From: Delphinus delphis
Lineage: Eukaryota; Chordata; Mammalia; Artiodactyla; Delphinidae
DNA: 64,000 nucleotides
NCBI RefSeq assembly: GCF_949987515.2
Contig: NC_082689.1
Coordinates: 70,182,267-70,246,266 of the forward strand
Direction: 5' to 3'
Each line of letters begins with the position of its first letter. Within the stretch, counting starts at the first letter, position 1. Below, one piece after another: positions 24,648 to 34,849 of this stretch. Under the pieces are notes generated by a model, which saw only the letters and a program-made list of their open reading frames with translations, was not told where the DNA came from and ran no database searches. The position numbers and the translations under genes are program-made.

Positions 24648-24925
24648 TGAGGTTAAGAGCTATGAGTCTGCAATCTAAGTGCCAGGATTCAAATACTGGC
24701 TCTAACACGTTTTAGCTCTGTATCCTTGGGTCAGTTTCCTCTCTCAGGCTCAGTTTCCTCATCTGCAAAATAGGGATAATGATAGTATCCACCTCATAGA
24801 GGTGTTTAGATAATTAAATAAGATAATGAACATAAACAACATTTAACACAAGGCTTGGCACATAGCAAGTAAACAATGATGGCACATAGCAAGTAAACAA
24901 TGAATGCTAGCTGCTGTCATCAGCA
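24648..24925 (+). repeat. MIR with an internal tandem duplication
   Basis: A nearly complete MIR (CCAGGATTCAAATACTGGCT, CAGTTTCCTCATCTGCAAAA). The unit TGGCACATAGCAAGTAAACAA occurs twice in tandem at about 24,855-24,903. Confidence 0.75.
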
Positions 24926-25890
24926 CCACCATCCTGAGCATAGCTACAGTTCATCCAGCATGGGTTCTTCTTCCCATAGAGTTTGCCATTTAGTGAATTT
25001 CAAAACATGGCATATTTCACAGTACTAAATGAATCACACTGGAGAAGAGGGACTTGCATTTTGCAGAACTTCGCAAAGGGGTTCATAAAAATTAAAAGTG
25101 TTACACTAGAACATAAAAGAATACTTCCAGTGCTTAGAAATAAAAGCAATGCAAAAGGTCTATGGATCTAAACCAAGTTTTTACACCTATCAAAAAGCAG
25201 AGGACTCAACAGCTTATTCATGATATGATTAACTAAAACATTATGAGATAATATGAATAAAGTGTCTATGCCTAATATGTCATACATAATGTTTAGAATC
25301 CTAATTGGTAAAAAAAAAAGGGCTGATGATTTTCCACTTCTTCATCTCACAACTGAGCTAACAAAATCATGAAGCCCTTATCTGTTCAGGTTTTTCTACT
25401 GTTTCCTAGCTCATTTTTCATTTTTTACTCCTCAACCCATGCTGCAGTTATATACTATTACTTCTCAGATTGATGCTAAATCCTTTAACTACTCCATATT
25501 TGTGATCTCACTGTATTTCTAATTCCTCTACTGTCTGATTTGTGGAAAGTAATTAGGAACTTCTTTCTCTCACTTTCTTAAGGGCTTTCTTCAGTGGAAA
25601 AAATGGAAAGAGTCAACGTTAAACTTAATTATATAAATAAGGTTTTGAAAGTAAGATTCCCCCTGTTTAGAACAGTGAGGATGGAATTATCATGAATATC
25701 TTCTTGTGCTAGCTCTTAATTACAGCACTGAAGCAAAATATTTATTAAATACTATCTTGTTTATAAGGTGATATGGAAACAGAGCCACTAAGGAATTTAG
25801 TGACTTTCACTGAAAGAATTTACAATCTACCTGGGGAGGCATGATATAATCCCATAGAAAAAACATAAAGTGAAAGAATAGTAGTATTGA
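24926..25890. other. Intronic DNA, no gene recognised
   Basis: AT-rich, no nameable feature. Confidence 0.4.
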
Positions 25891-25894
25891 GCCA

Positions 25895-26115
25895 GAAAGG
25901 CTCTGGAGGCAATCAGACCTAGATTTGAATCCTGGCTTCATCACCTACCCTCTATATGATGTGAACAAGTTACCTTCTCTTAGCCTCTAGACTTCATCTA
26001 TAAAATGAGAATAATATCTTCCTTGCAAGTCTGTTGTAAGAAAAAAATGTAAAGCACCTAATATAGTGCCTGAAACATTCATAGGTACTCAGTAACTGTT
26101 GTTATTGTTATTTAT
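25895..26115 (+). repeat. MIR element
   Basis: Contains GACCTAGATTTGAATCCTGG, TTCATCACCTACC and CACCTAATATAGTGCCTG in MIR order. A short reverse MIR-like piece (CTCACTTTACAGATGGGGAC) follows at about 26,130-26,190. Confidence 0.7.
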
Positions 26116-27764
26116 CTTAGAGCCAGGAAAGATTATTTAATCCAATTCTCACTTTACAGATGGGGACACCAAAATACCAGAAAACAGAATGAGTGTCAAA
26201 TGAGTGCAACAAACCGGGTATATGACAAGTTCATGAGTACTAAATCACAAGTATTCAGGTAAGGCTTTCACAGGTAGACAATGACTTATGAAACAAACAT
26301 TGCTATAAAATTTAAAACAATTAAATAGAAGCACAATTGCTCCTTGTTATTGATTTTCAAACATGGGTCCTGAAATTAGATATTAAACACAAGGGTTACA
26401 GACAAGTATAAAAATAGAATAAACCCATGTCAAACAGGTTAAAAATCCAGCTTTTCAATTAAAACAGCAATATAATATTTGTCAAGACCCTTGGGGGAAA
26501 AAAAAAAAATCTCCCAAACTCAACAGGTGAGGCTTCATTGAAAGATCATGACTTCAAAACTTTCTTCTGTTGGCCAGATGCAATTCTGTCCTGGGACGAA
26601 TTCAAGACAATATTCAGGCTTCTCACTAAATACCACTTCACTAAACACATCTTGTAGTTAATTCTGAGCCACCATGTATCTTAATCTCTTCAAATGCACA
26701 ATAACCCATTTAAATTTATATGTTTAAAAGAAACATAATTTAAACTTCAAATGAGCCAGTTGCTAGCTTTATAGGACAAGACTAGAAGGCCACCATTATA
26801 TTAATCATCTCCACTATAACTGTATTCAGTTCTTTTTTATTGCAACATTATCAGTGGCTATCGTCTTGCTTACTCACAAACATTAAGTCTGCTCACTAAA
26901 TACTTTTGTGAGCAATGAAAAAAATGATTTTCACTCTAGAAGTACATTTCTTGCTAATTTTTAAAGCCTCTTCCTTGCCTTTCCCAACTTTTGGATACCA
27001 TTTTAATTTCAAGAATTTTTCCTTAGGTCACTAGGTTTATATTCAAACTCTTTCGAGAAATTTACATTTTTCTTCTTTGCCTGACACAAAGTAGTGCCCC
27101 CAGGAAAATTAAGTTCCAAGATGTAACACACAGTAGCAGATTCCTACTTTACTGAAAACAGGAAATGTAATCAATTCATCAACAACTACTCAAGTGGGAC
27201 AAACTGAAAGTTAAGTTAAAAGGCAGAGCAGGAATAACCATACTTTGTTTTAAAGAGTTTCAAGGTTAAAAAACAATGCACCTCTGGGGTTTTGTTTGGT
27301 TTTGAAGGCAGTTGAAAACCTAACACTATGAGAAAAGGGGTCAAGGCCTAAGGTTAACACAAGTGATAAAGCAAACATACATTCAACGGGAAAGTTAATT
27401 TTATTCTCTCGCCCTTGTTTCCTGTCTGGCGGGAAGTTTTTCAACACAGGGGTAAGTTTCAACAGAACACAGACAAACAGAAGCCAAAACTAAGGGTCCT
27501 CTCTGAATAGAGAGGAGAGGCTCCCAAGATGTGGTGAATTCAGCGGAGCAGAAACGCTTGGAGGAAGGAGACCACATCCAGACCTAACTTAGTCAGAGAC
27601 CCAGGGAGACAGCGTGTAGGACGAAGGGAGCTGGACTCCACCCTCACCGCCCGGGACCCCAGTGGAAACTAGGCTGAGCAACGTGACTCAGGAAAGCAAG
27701 GCGCTGGCAGCGGCCTAGCGCGGCTGCCTCCGCGGACCTCTGGGGCCTGCGTTCCCCGTCTTAC

Positions 27765-27940
27765 CTGAAGGCGGGCGGAGCAGGAGGCCGCGGTCTGGAC
27801 CCTTGTCTTCCAGCAGCGGTGACGCAGCGGCGGCGGCGAGAGCGACAGCAACACCAGCAAGCTCCGACTCGGCCGAGCTCTGGCTCCGCGAACCTGCGAT
27901 GAATCAGCCCGATTCCATTCAAAAGAGTCGCCCAGGCCTC
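27765..27940 (-). other. PSMD14: PSMD14 exon 1 (5'UTR, non-coding); 5' end uncertain
   Basis: Inside the CpG island the minus strand reads CTTCAG|GTAAGACG, a strong splice donor with the GT at 27,764-27,763. It is the only good donor facing exon 2 within a promoter-like region, so it is taken as the end of the first exon. The exon must be non-coding because the start codon lies in exon 2. The transcription start is not defined by the sequence. I place it near 27,900-27,960, next to an ETS-type motif (CACTTCCGGG, 27,951-27,960). If transcription starts upstream of 27,918, the leader contains a very short upstream frame (ATG at 27,918, stop ending at 27,904). The alternative is that this island drives a different first exon, which cap or RNA-seq data would settle. 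Confidence 0.72.
27819..27828 (+). promoter_or_regulatory. Antioxidant-response-element core in PSMD14 exon 1
   Basis: GTGACGCAGC fits the ARE core RTGAYNNNGC. Proteasome subunit genes are induced through such elements by NFE2L1 (NRF1) when proteasome activity falls. The site lies in the proposed first exon, about 55 bp upstream of its donor. A further TGACTCA (AP-1-like) occurs at 27,684-27,690 just inside intron 1. A 10-bp match can arise by chance in GC-rich DNA; the support is its position and the gene class. Confidence 0.45.
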
Positions 27941-28249
27941 CGCCGCGAAGCACTTCCGGGTTCACTGCGCCGCTTCGGCTTCCGTTTCCCCGACGGCCAA
28001 TTGAAGACGACTCGGGAGTCGAGCGGGCGTCCCAGGAGGAGCGCCCGGGACAGAAAACGCGGGCCGCCCGCTTCAGGCGTCCCGGCTTGGAGGGCGGGGC
28101 GGAAGTTAGCGCTAGGGCCGCTCCCGCCTCTCCGACATCCTCCCTTCTCTGCCCGCACCTCTCCCTCCCCAGTTCTGTGCGCCCGGCTGGCGCCGAGATG
28201 AAACTGTAGGAACAGGAAGACCGGAACCCCTTTCTTCGTTTTAGTGTTC

Positions 28250-28995
28250 ACCGCGGCCCTACGTCAAAACTAAAAGGTTCACTTGGACTAAGATTAACTT
28301 GGTCATCTGAGAAGCAAAAGAAAAAAAGGGAGAGGTGTGAAAAGAGTGGAAATCGGTCGGATGTTCTTTTCCATAGTGCAGTCTACCCACCTTCTTGTCT
28401 TTACCAATTTGCAAAGGTTGAATTTCAAGGAAAACAACCATTTCCCTAGTGGTAAAACCATCTATTTTAAGCCCAATTTAATTTACAAGGTTTAAGAAAT
28501 CATATACTCACGTTTCTCCAGGTAATTATCATCACCAATAACGTTTCACCCATTATCTGCTAGGTTTTCAGAGAGCAAAACCGCCCAGGAAATAACTATT
28601 GACAAGTTTATATCACATTTCTGTTTAGGGCAGCACGTTTACCAAGTCCCTCTCACTTTGTCAGATACGTTCCAAATGACTAGCATCTTTAAAGCATTCC
28701 TAAATCAAGAATGGTGATGAATCTACTGGATGGAGGGAAAGGAAGGATTGTGGCATCTGAATCCAAAACTGTTTGAGTGGCACAATTACACAGAATTTCC
28801 CACTCAAAGATCTTTATCTAAAAAATACATAAATTATTTCAATCACAGGTAATGTTAATTATATTTGGATCCCTGTCTTTATGTTTTCTCTCAAACCTGT
28901 GCCTCCTCCCTTTTTTTTTTTTTTTTGGTAGATGACCCCATCCTCCATTTAATTTCCCTCATCAGATCTGAGAATAGACAGACCTTACCTCTGAT
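28250..28995. other. Upstream flank of the PSMD14 CpG island
   Basis: Ordinary AT-rich DNA with a T-run at about 28,911-28,926. No exon of a divergent transcript can be called. Confidence 0.4.
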
Positions 28996-28999
28996 TTAC

Positions 29000-29323
29000 C
29001 TGTTCGCACTGGCCTCCCAATGAAACACCCTGGAAATCACGAAGGGTCTAATCTGTAAATAGATTTTCCAATCCACCACTCCTCTTTCTCCTTTCTCTGT
29101 ATTCCAACCTTAACTCAAGCCTTCATTACTCTTTTCCTAAAATACTGCATTAGTCTCCTTGATCTCTCTGCCTCCAGTCTGTCTGCCCATAATTCATTCT
29201 CCGCTTCATTGGCAAAGGTTCTTTCTGCTATACAAATACAGTTGTGCTCCTTCTTTGCTTAAAATTTCACCAGTGGCTCCTCATCCAATACAGAGGATGA
29301 TCTCATCTTCGAGATCATCTTTG
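29000..29323 (+). repeat. L2 fragment, interrupted at its right end by a SINE
   Basis: Contains L2 words CTGCATTAGTCTCCTTGATCTC, TTGCTTAAAATTTCACCAG and GGCTCCTCATCCAATACAGAG. Confidence 0.5.
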
Positions 29324-29529
29324 AGCTTCCCTGGTGGCGCAATGGTTGAGAGTCCGCCTGCCGATGCAGGAGACAAGGGTTCGTGCCCCGGTACGGGAAG
29401 ATCCCACATGCCGCGGAGCGGCTGGGCCCGTGAGCCATGGCCGCTGAACCTGCGCGTCCGGAGCCTGTGCTCCGCAACGGGAGAGACCACAACAGTGAGA
29501 GGCTCGCGTACCAAAAAAAAAAAAACCTC
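29324..29529 (+). mobile_element. Young CHR SINE
   Basis: TSD TCATCTTTG at 29,315-29,323 and 29,530-29,538. It is the closest SINE to the PSMD14 promoter, about 1.1 kb upstream of the island. Confidence 0.93.
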
Positions 29530-30391
29530 TCATCTTTGTTTGAAGCACCGTTGCTCCAGCCATACTATTTAGCTGGGGAATGTGATGTCCATAGGGACTT
29601 TGAAAAACTCTGACATATTTCAGGGAATCCAAGTAATATGCATGCTTAGGATTGTGTGAATGGCTAGGGCTGTGTGAATGCTCAGGAAAGACCTGAGAAG
29701 GCTCTAAGCTCTCACCTCTGGCTAACCTTGAGGCTCTACACAAGCAAGAAATGAATACAAAAATAGAGTTGTATACTCCCTGGCTGATTGTTGAAGTCAC
29801 ACCCCAACACACATACTAAGCCCCTCCACAAAGACTAGGAAACGTATTGGTTGAAGACATTTAAGGAAATCCCTGTCCAGTCATCAGATGACCACTAAGC
29901 TAACTGAGCAAAGACATCAGTGGTTATGCACAACAAAGAACACAGACTTTAAGGAATGAATTCAGAAAATTCACTAAATCAACAATAACTACAACAAAGA
30001 AAAACAGCAAAAACCCTGGGGAGAGGGTAGAATATGATTTCCAGAGTGGCCACACTGTATTATTCAAAATGTCCAGTTTTCAAAATACAAAAGTTTAAAA
30101 GGATGATACATGCAAAGAAATAAGAATGTATGTATGGCCTGTACACAGGAGAAAAAGCAATCAATAGAAAATATTTCTGAGGAAGCACATATTACATAAA
30201 GACTTTAAGATATTTTAAATATGTTCACAAAGCTAAAGGAAACCATGTCTAAAGAACTAAAGGAAAGTATGATGAGAATGTTTCACCAAATAAGTAACAT
30301 TAATAAAGAAATTGTTTTGAAAAAAAAAGAAACAAAAATTCTGGAGTTGAAAAGTATAATAACTGAAGTGAAAAATAAGAAGGGCTCAACA

Positions 30392-30726
30392 CCTTGAGGA
30401 AACTGAGGATATGAAAACACAGGATACTGACCCCAGATAACTGAGGTACATATCAAAGGAATGATTTCAGTGAACCTAGACTCCTGCATCTTCCCATACA
30501 TAGAAAAGTGCTAAATTCCTTAACTTGGGATACCTGGGTTTATTTAATTAACAGTAATCTTTTGATGTTCCAACTACCTGCCCTTTGTTCCAAAACTCCT
30601 ATATATCCTAGCTCCCTCCTCGCCTCCTCAGAGCAGTTCTCTCAGGCGTACTTGAGATGCTACCTCCTGGGCTGGAAGCCTTAAAAATTCCTGCCAAATA
30701 AAACATAACTCTCAAAAAAAAAAAAA
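30392..30726 (+). mobile_element. LTR-derived RNA retrocopied with a poly(A) tail
   Basis: A 335-bp block inside the old L1 is flanked by a perfect 12-bp TSD, AAGGGCTCAACA (30,380-30,391 and 30,727-30,738), and ends in poly(A). AATAAA lies at 30,697-30,702, 11 nt before the A-run, and a TATA-like CTATATATCC is at about 30,598-30,607. The stretch CCTCCTCAGAGCAGTTCTC...GCTACCTCCTGGGCTGG resembles the R/U5 part of an endogenous-retrovirus LTR. A TSD of this length with a poly(A) end points to L1-type, not retroviral, integration. The LTR family was not identified. Confidence 0.6.
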
Positions 30727-31110
30727 AAGGGCTCAACAGCAGACTTGAGCCAACAGAAGAAAGAACCAGCAAATTTGAATATATGTCACTTGAGATTATC
30801 CAGTCTGGGTACCAGAAAAAAAGAAAAAGAATAAATATGCATGAACAGAGCCCCAGAGGGCTGTCACACACAATCAAGCATACCATGTATAATTGGAGTT
30901 CTAGAGAGGAGAAATATAAAAGGAAAGGAATAATATTTGAAGGAATAATGGTCAAAAACTTCCCAAATTTGATGAAAAACATTAATCCACACATCTAAGA
31001 AGCTTAATAAATTCCAAGTGGTATAAACTCAAAGAAATACACACCTGGACACATTATAATTAACCTGTTGAAAGCCAAAGTCAAGAAGAGAATCTTAAAA
31101 GTGTCAAGAG

Positions 31111-31317
31111 GGCTTCCCTGGTGCCGCAGTGGTTGAGAGTCCGCCTGCCGATGCAGGGGACATGGGTTCGTGCCCCGGTCCGGGAAAATCCCACATGCTG
31201 CGGAGCGGCTGGGCCTGTGAGCCATGGCCGTTGAGCCTGCGCATCCGGAGCCTGTGCTCTGCAACAGGAGAGGCCACAACAGTGAGAGGCTCACATACCG
31301 CAAAAAAAAAAAAAAAA
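31111..31317 (+). mobile_element. Young CHR SINE inside the old L1
   Basis: TSD AAAAGTGTCAAGAG at 31,097-31,110 and 31,318-31,331. The A-tail is about 19 nt. Confidence 0.95.
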
Positions 31318-32140
31318 AAAAGTGTCAAGAGAGAAGCTACTCATCACATAATCCTAAATAAGATTCACAACCAAAGCTATGGAAGCAGAAAACAGTAAGA
31401 TGACATATTCAAAATGCTGAAAGAAAAACACTGTCAACCAAGAATTCTATACCTAGGAAAGCTGTCCTTCAAAAATGAAGGAGAAATTAGTACATTCCAA
31501 AATATATGCATAAACAAAAATAAAGAGAATTTGTCACTGGGAAACTTGCCATACAAGAAATTCTAAAGGGAGTCCTTCAGGCTGAAATGAAAAGAAACTA
31601 GAAAATAACTCAAATCCACATGAAGGAATAAAGGAAACTTGTAAAGGTAACTATATAAGTAATTATAAAAGACAGTATAAATATATTTTTTGTTCATAAT
31701 CCTTCTTTCTCCTATTTGACTTAAAATACAGCTGCATAAAGCAATAATTATAAGTCTGTGTTGATAGACATATTATGTATACAGATCTAATTTGTATCAC
31801 AACTGTAGCATAAAGGTGGGGGAGGGAATAAAGCTATATAGTAGCAAAGTTTTGTATACTATTTAAATCAAATTAGTATTAATCCAAGCTATGTTGTTCT
31901 ACATTGGTAATTGTAATCCCCAGAGCAACCACTAAGAAAATAATCAAAATATATATAATAAAAGAAATAACAAGGTAATTAAAATGGTACACTAGAAAAT
32001 ATAATAGATATTTAACACAAAAGGCAGCAGTAATAGAGAAATAGAAGAACAGAAAAACATACAACATTTAGAAAGCAAATAGCAAAATGGCAGGTTTAAA
32101 TACTACCTTATCAGTAATTACATTAAAGGTAAATGGATTA

Positions 32141-32274
32141 GGGAATTCCCTGGCAGTTCAGTGGTTAGGACCCCATGTGCCATCACTGCCAAGGGCCCAG
32201 TTTCAATCCCTGGTAGGGAAACTAAAATTATACAAGTCAAGCAGTGTGGCAAATAAATAAATAAATAAATAAAT
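32141..32274 (+). mobile_element. Short CHR SINE (CHR-2-like)
   Basis: GGGAATTCCCTGGCAGTTCAG head and a (AAAT)n tail. TSD GTAAATGRATTA at 32,129-32,140 and 32,275-32,286, one mismatch. Confidence 0.9.
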
Positions 32275-32312
32275 GTAAATGAATTAAATATTCCAATTAA
32301 AAGGCAGAGATT

Positions 32313-32528
32313 GGGCTTCCCTGGTGGCGCAGTGGTTGAGAGTCTGCCTGACGATGCAGGGGACATGGGTTCGTGCCCTGGTCTGGGAAGATCCCACATG
32401 CCACGGAGCGGCTGGGCCCGTGAGCCATGGCCGCTGAGCCCGTGCGTCTGGAGCCTGTGCTCCGCAACGGGAGAGGCCACAGCAGTGAGAGGCCCGCGTA
32501 CCGCAAAAAAAAAAAAAAAAAAAAAAAA
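32313..32528 (+). mobile_element. Young CHR SINE
   Basis: TSD AAGSCAGAGATT at 32,301-32,312 and 32,529-32,540, one mismatch. It lies only 26 bp from the preceding SINE's duplication. Confidence 0.94.
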
Positions 32529-33640
32529 AAGCCAGAGATTCACAGAATGGGTTAAAAAAAAACCCAACTATATGCAATCTACAAGAGACACATTTTAGAT
32601 TTAAAGACACAAATATTTTGAAACTATAAGGATGAAAAATATATATACCATGCAAACAGTAACTAAAATGGTATGACCACTTTGAAAATTGTTCTGGCAT
32701 TTTTAAATAATAAAGTTAAAAATACAATTACCAGGGACATTGGTTCAAGATGGTGGAGCAGAAGGACATGCGCTCACTCCCTCTTGCAAGACCACCAGAA
32801 TCACAACTAACTGCTGAACAGTCATTGACAGGAAGACACTGGAACTCACCAAAAAGATACCCCACATCCAAAGACAAAGGAGAAGCTGCAATGAGACAGT
32901 AAGAGGGGCACAATCACAATAAAATCAAATCCCATGACTGCTGGGTGGGTGACTCACAAACTGGAGAACACTAGTACTACAGAAATCCACCCACTGGAAT
33001 GAAGGTTCTGAGCCCCACATCAGGCTTCCCAACCTGGAGGTCTGGCAACGGGAGGAGAAATTCCTAGAGAATCAGACTTTGAAGGCTAGCAGGATTTGAT
33101 TGCAGGACTTCAATAGGACTGGGGGAAACAGAGACTCCACTCTTGGAGAGCACACACAAAGTACTGTCTGCATCAGCACCGAGGGAAAGGAGCAGTGACC
33201 CCATAAGAGACTGAACCAAACCTACCTGCTGGTGTTGGAGGGTCTCCTGCAGAGGCGGGGGGTGGCTGGGGCCCACCGTGGGGACAAGGACACTCGCAGC
33301 AGAAGTTCTGGGAAGTACTCCTTGGTGTGAGCCCTCCCGGAGTCTGCTATTCGCCCCCCCAGGCAGCCAGATAGGCTCCAGTGCTGGGCCACCTCAGGCC
33401 AAACAATCAACAGGGAGGGAATCCAGCCCCACCAATCAGCAGACAAGCGGATTAAAGTATTAGTGAGCTCTGTTCACCAGAGCAACACCCAACTCTACCC
33501 ACCACCACTCTCTCCCATCAGGAAGCTTGCACAAGCCTCTTAGATAGCCTCATCCACCAGAAGGCAGACAGCAGAAGCAAGAAGAACTACAATCCTGCAG
33601 GATGTGGTAGGGAAACCACATTCACCGAAAGACAGACAAA

Positions 33641-34845
33641 ATGAACAGGCAGAGGACTATGTACCAGAGGAAGGAACATGATAAAACCCCAGAAAAAAAA
33701 CTAAACGAAGTGGACATAGACAACCTTCCAGAAAAAGAATTCAGAATAATGATAGTGAAGATGATCTAGGACCTTGGAAAAAGAATGGAGGCAAAGATTG
33801 AGAAGATGCAAGAAGTGTTTAACAAAGACCTAGAAGAATTAAAGAACAAACACCTAGAAGAATTAAAAAACAAACAAACAGAGATTAACAATACAAAAAC
33901 TGAAATAAAAAATACACTAGAAGGAATCAATAGCAGAAAAACTGAGGCAAAAGAACAGAAAAGTGACCTGGAAGACAGAATAGTGGAATTCACTGCTGCT
34001 GAACAAAATTAAGAAAAAAGAATAAAAAGAAATGAAGACAGCCTAAGAGACCTCTGGGAAAACATCAAATGCAACAACATTAGCATTATAGGGGTCCCAG
34101 AAGGAGAAGAGAGAGAGAAAGGACCCGAGAAAATATTTGAAGAGATTATAGTCGAAAACTTCCCTAACATGGGAAAGGAAATAGCCACCCAAGTCCAGGA
34201 AGCACAGAGAGTCCAGGCAGCATAAGCCCAAGGAGAAACACTCCAAGACACATAGTAATTAAACTGACAAAAATTAAAGACAAAGGGGCTTCCCTGGTGG
34301 CGCAGTGGTTGAGAGTCCGCCTGCCAATGCCGGGGACACGGGTTCGTGCCCCAGTCCAGGAAGATCCCATGTGCTGTGGAGCGGCTAGGCCTGTGAGCCA
34401 TGGCTGCTGAGCCTGCACGTCTGGAGCCTGTGCTCCGCAACGGGAGAGGCCACAACAGTGAGAGGCCCGCGTACCGCAAAAAAAAAAAAAAAAAAAAAAA
34501 AGACAAAGAAAAATTATTGAAAGCAACAAGGGAAAAACAACAAATAATATACAAGGGAACTCCCATGAGGTTAACAGCTGAATTCTCAGCAGAAAATCTA
34601 CAAGCCAGAAAGGAGTGGCACAATATATTTTAAATGATGAAAGGGAAGAACCCACACCAAGATTACAGTACCCGGCAAGGATCTCATTCAGATTCGATGG
34701 AGAGATCGAAAGCTTTACAGACAAGCAAAAGCTAAGAGAATTCACCACCACCAAACCAGCTCTACAACAAATGCTAAAGGAACTTCTCTATGTGGGAAAC
34801 ACAAGAGAAGAAAACGACCTACAAAAACAAACCCATAACAATTAA
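33641..34845 (+). pseudogene. L1 ORF1 (RNA-binding chaperone), broken
   Basis: The ATG at 33,641 opens MNRQRTMYQRKEHDK, typical of cetartiodactyl L1 ORF1. ORF1p is the trimeric coiled-coil nucleic-acid chaperone of the L1 particle. A TAG at 33,767-33,769 (codon 43) and a TAA at 34,010-34,012 interrupt the frame. Between them lies a Glu/Lys/Asn-rich coiled-coil stretch. A young SINE (34,286-34,498) with its duplication splits the distal half. The C-terminal part is readable after it (TPRLQYPARISFRFDGEIES) and ends with TAA at 34,843-34,845. Confidence 0.88.
34286..34498 (+). mobile_element. Young CHR SINE nested in L1 ORF1
   Basis: TSD AAAGACAAAG at 34,276-34,285 and 34,499-34,508. It is the latest datable event of the local nest, since it sits in the youngest L1. 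Confidence 0.95.
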
Positions 34846-34849
34846 GAAA

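Larger units (their letters stand above)
19042..27764 (-). other. PSMD14: PSMD14 intron 1
   Basis: The intron runs from the donor at 27,764 to the acceptor AG at 19,043-19,042. It contains L1, MIR and MER20 fossils, listed separately, and no young CHR SINE. No additional exon is supported. Between the repeats the DNA is AT-rich and featureless to the eye, including 20,500-22,280 and 26,250-27,600. Confidence 0.75.
27700..28200. promoter_or_regulatory. PSMD14: CpG-island promoter of PSMD14, possibly bidirectional
   Basis: About 500 bp are strongly GC- and CpG-rich in an otherwise AT-rich window. Visible elements are an ETS/GABP-type site (CACTTCCGGG, 27,951-27,960), a CCAAT box on the plus strand (27,997-28,001), a GC box next to a second ETS-like GCGGAAGT (about 28,091-28,108), and CG-rich tracts, with no obvious TATA box. 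This is the usual layout of a housekeeping promoter. The CCAAT and GC boxes lie upstream of the proposed PSMD14 start. CpG islands of this type often also start transcripts in the opposite direction (here rightward); no stable plus-strand gene can be shown from the sequence. Confidence 0.85.

Noticed and set aside
27669..27965. 98-codon minus-strand frame over PSMD14 exon 1
   Set aside because: It reads through the splice donor at 27,764 into the intron and does not match PSMD14, whose start is in exon 2.
27803..28201. 132-codon plus-strand frame across the CpG island
   Set aside because: GC-rich sequence lacks stop codons by composition. The opposite strand holds the PSMD14 first exon and promoter motifs, and no domain is visible.
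29159..29572. 137-codon frame and similar 60-110 codon frames with peptides like GFPGGAVVESPPADAGDTGS
   Set aside because: These peptides recur at every young SINE. They are translations of the SINE body, not genes.
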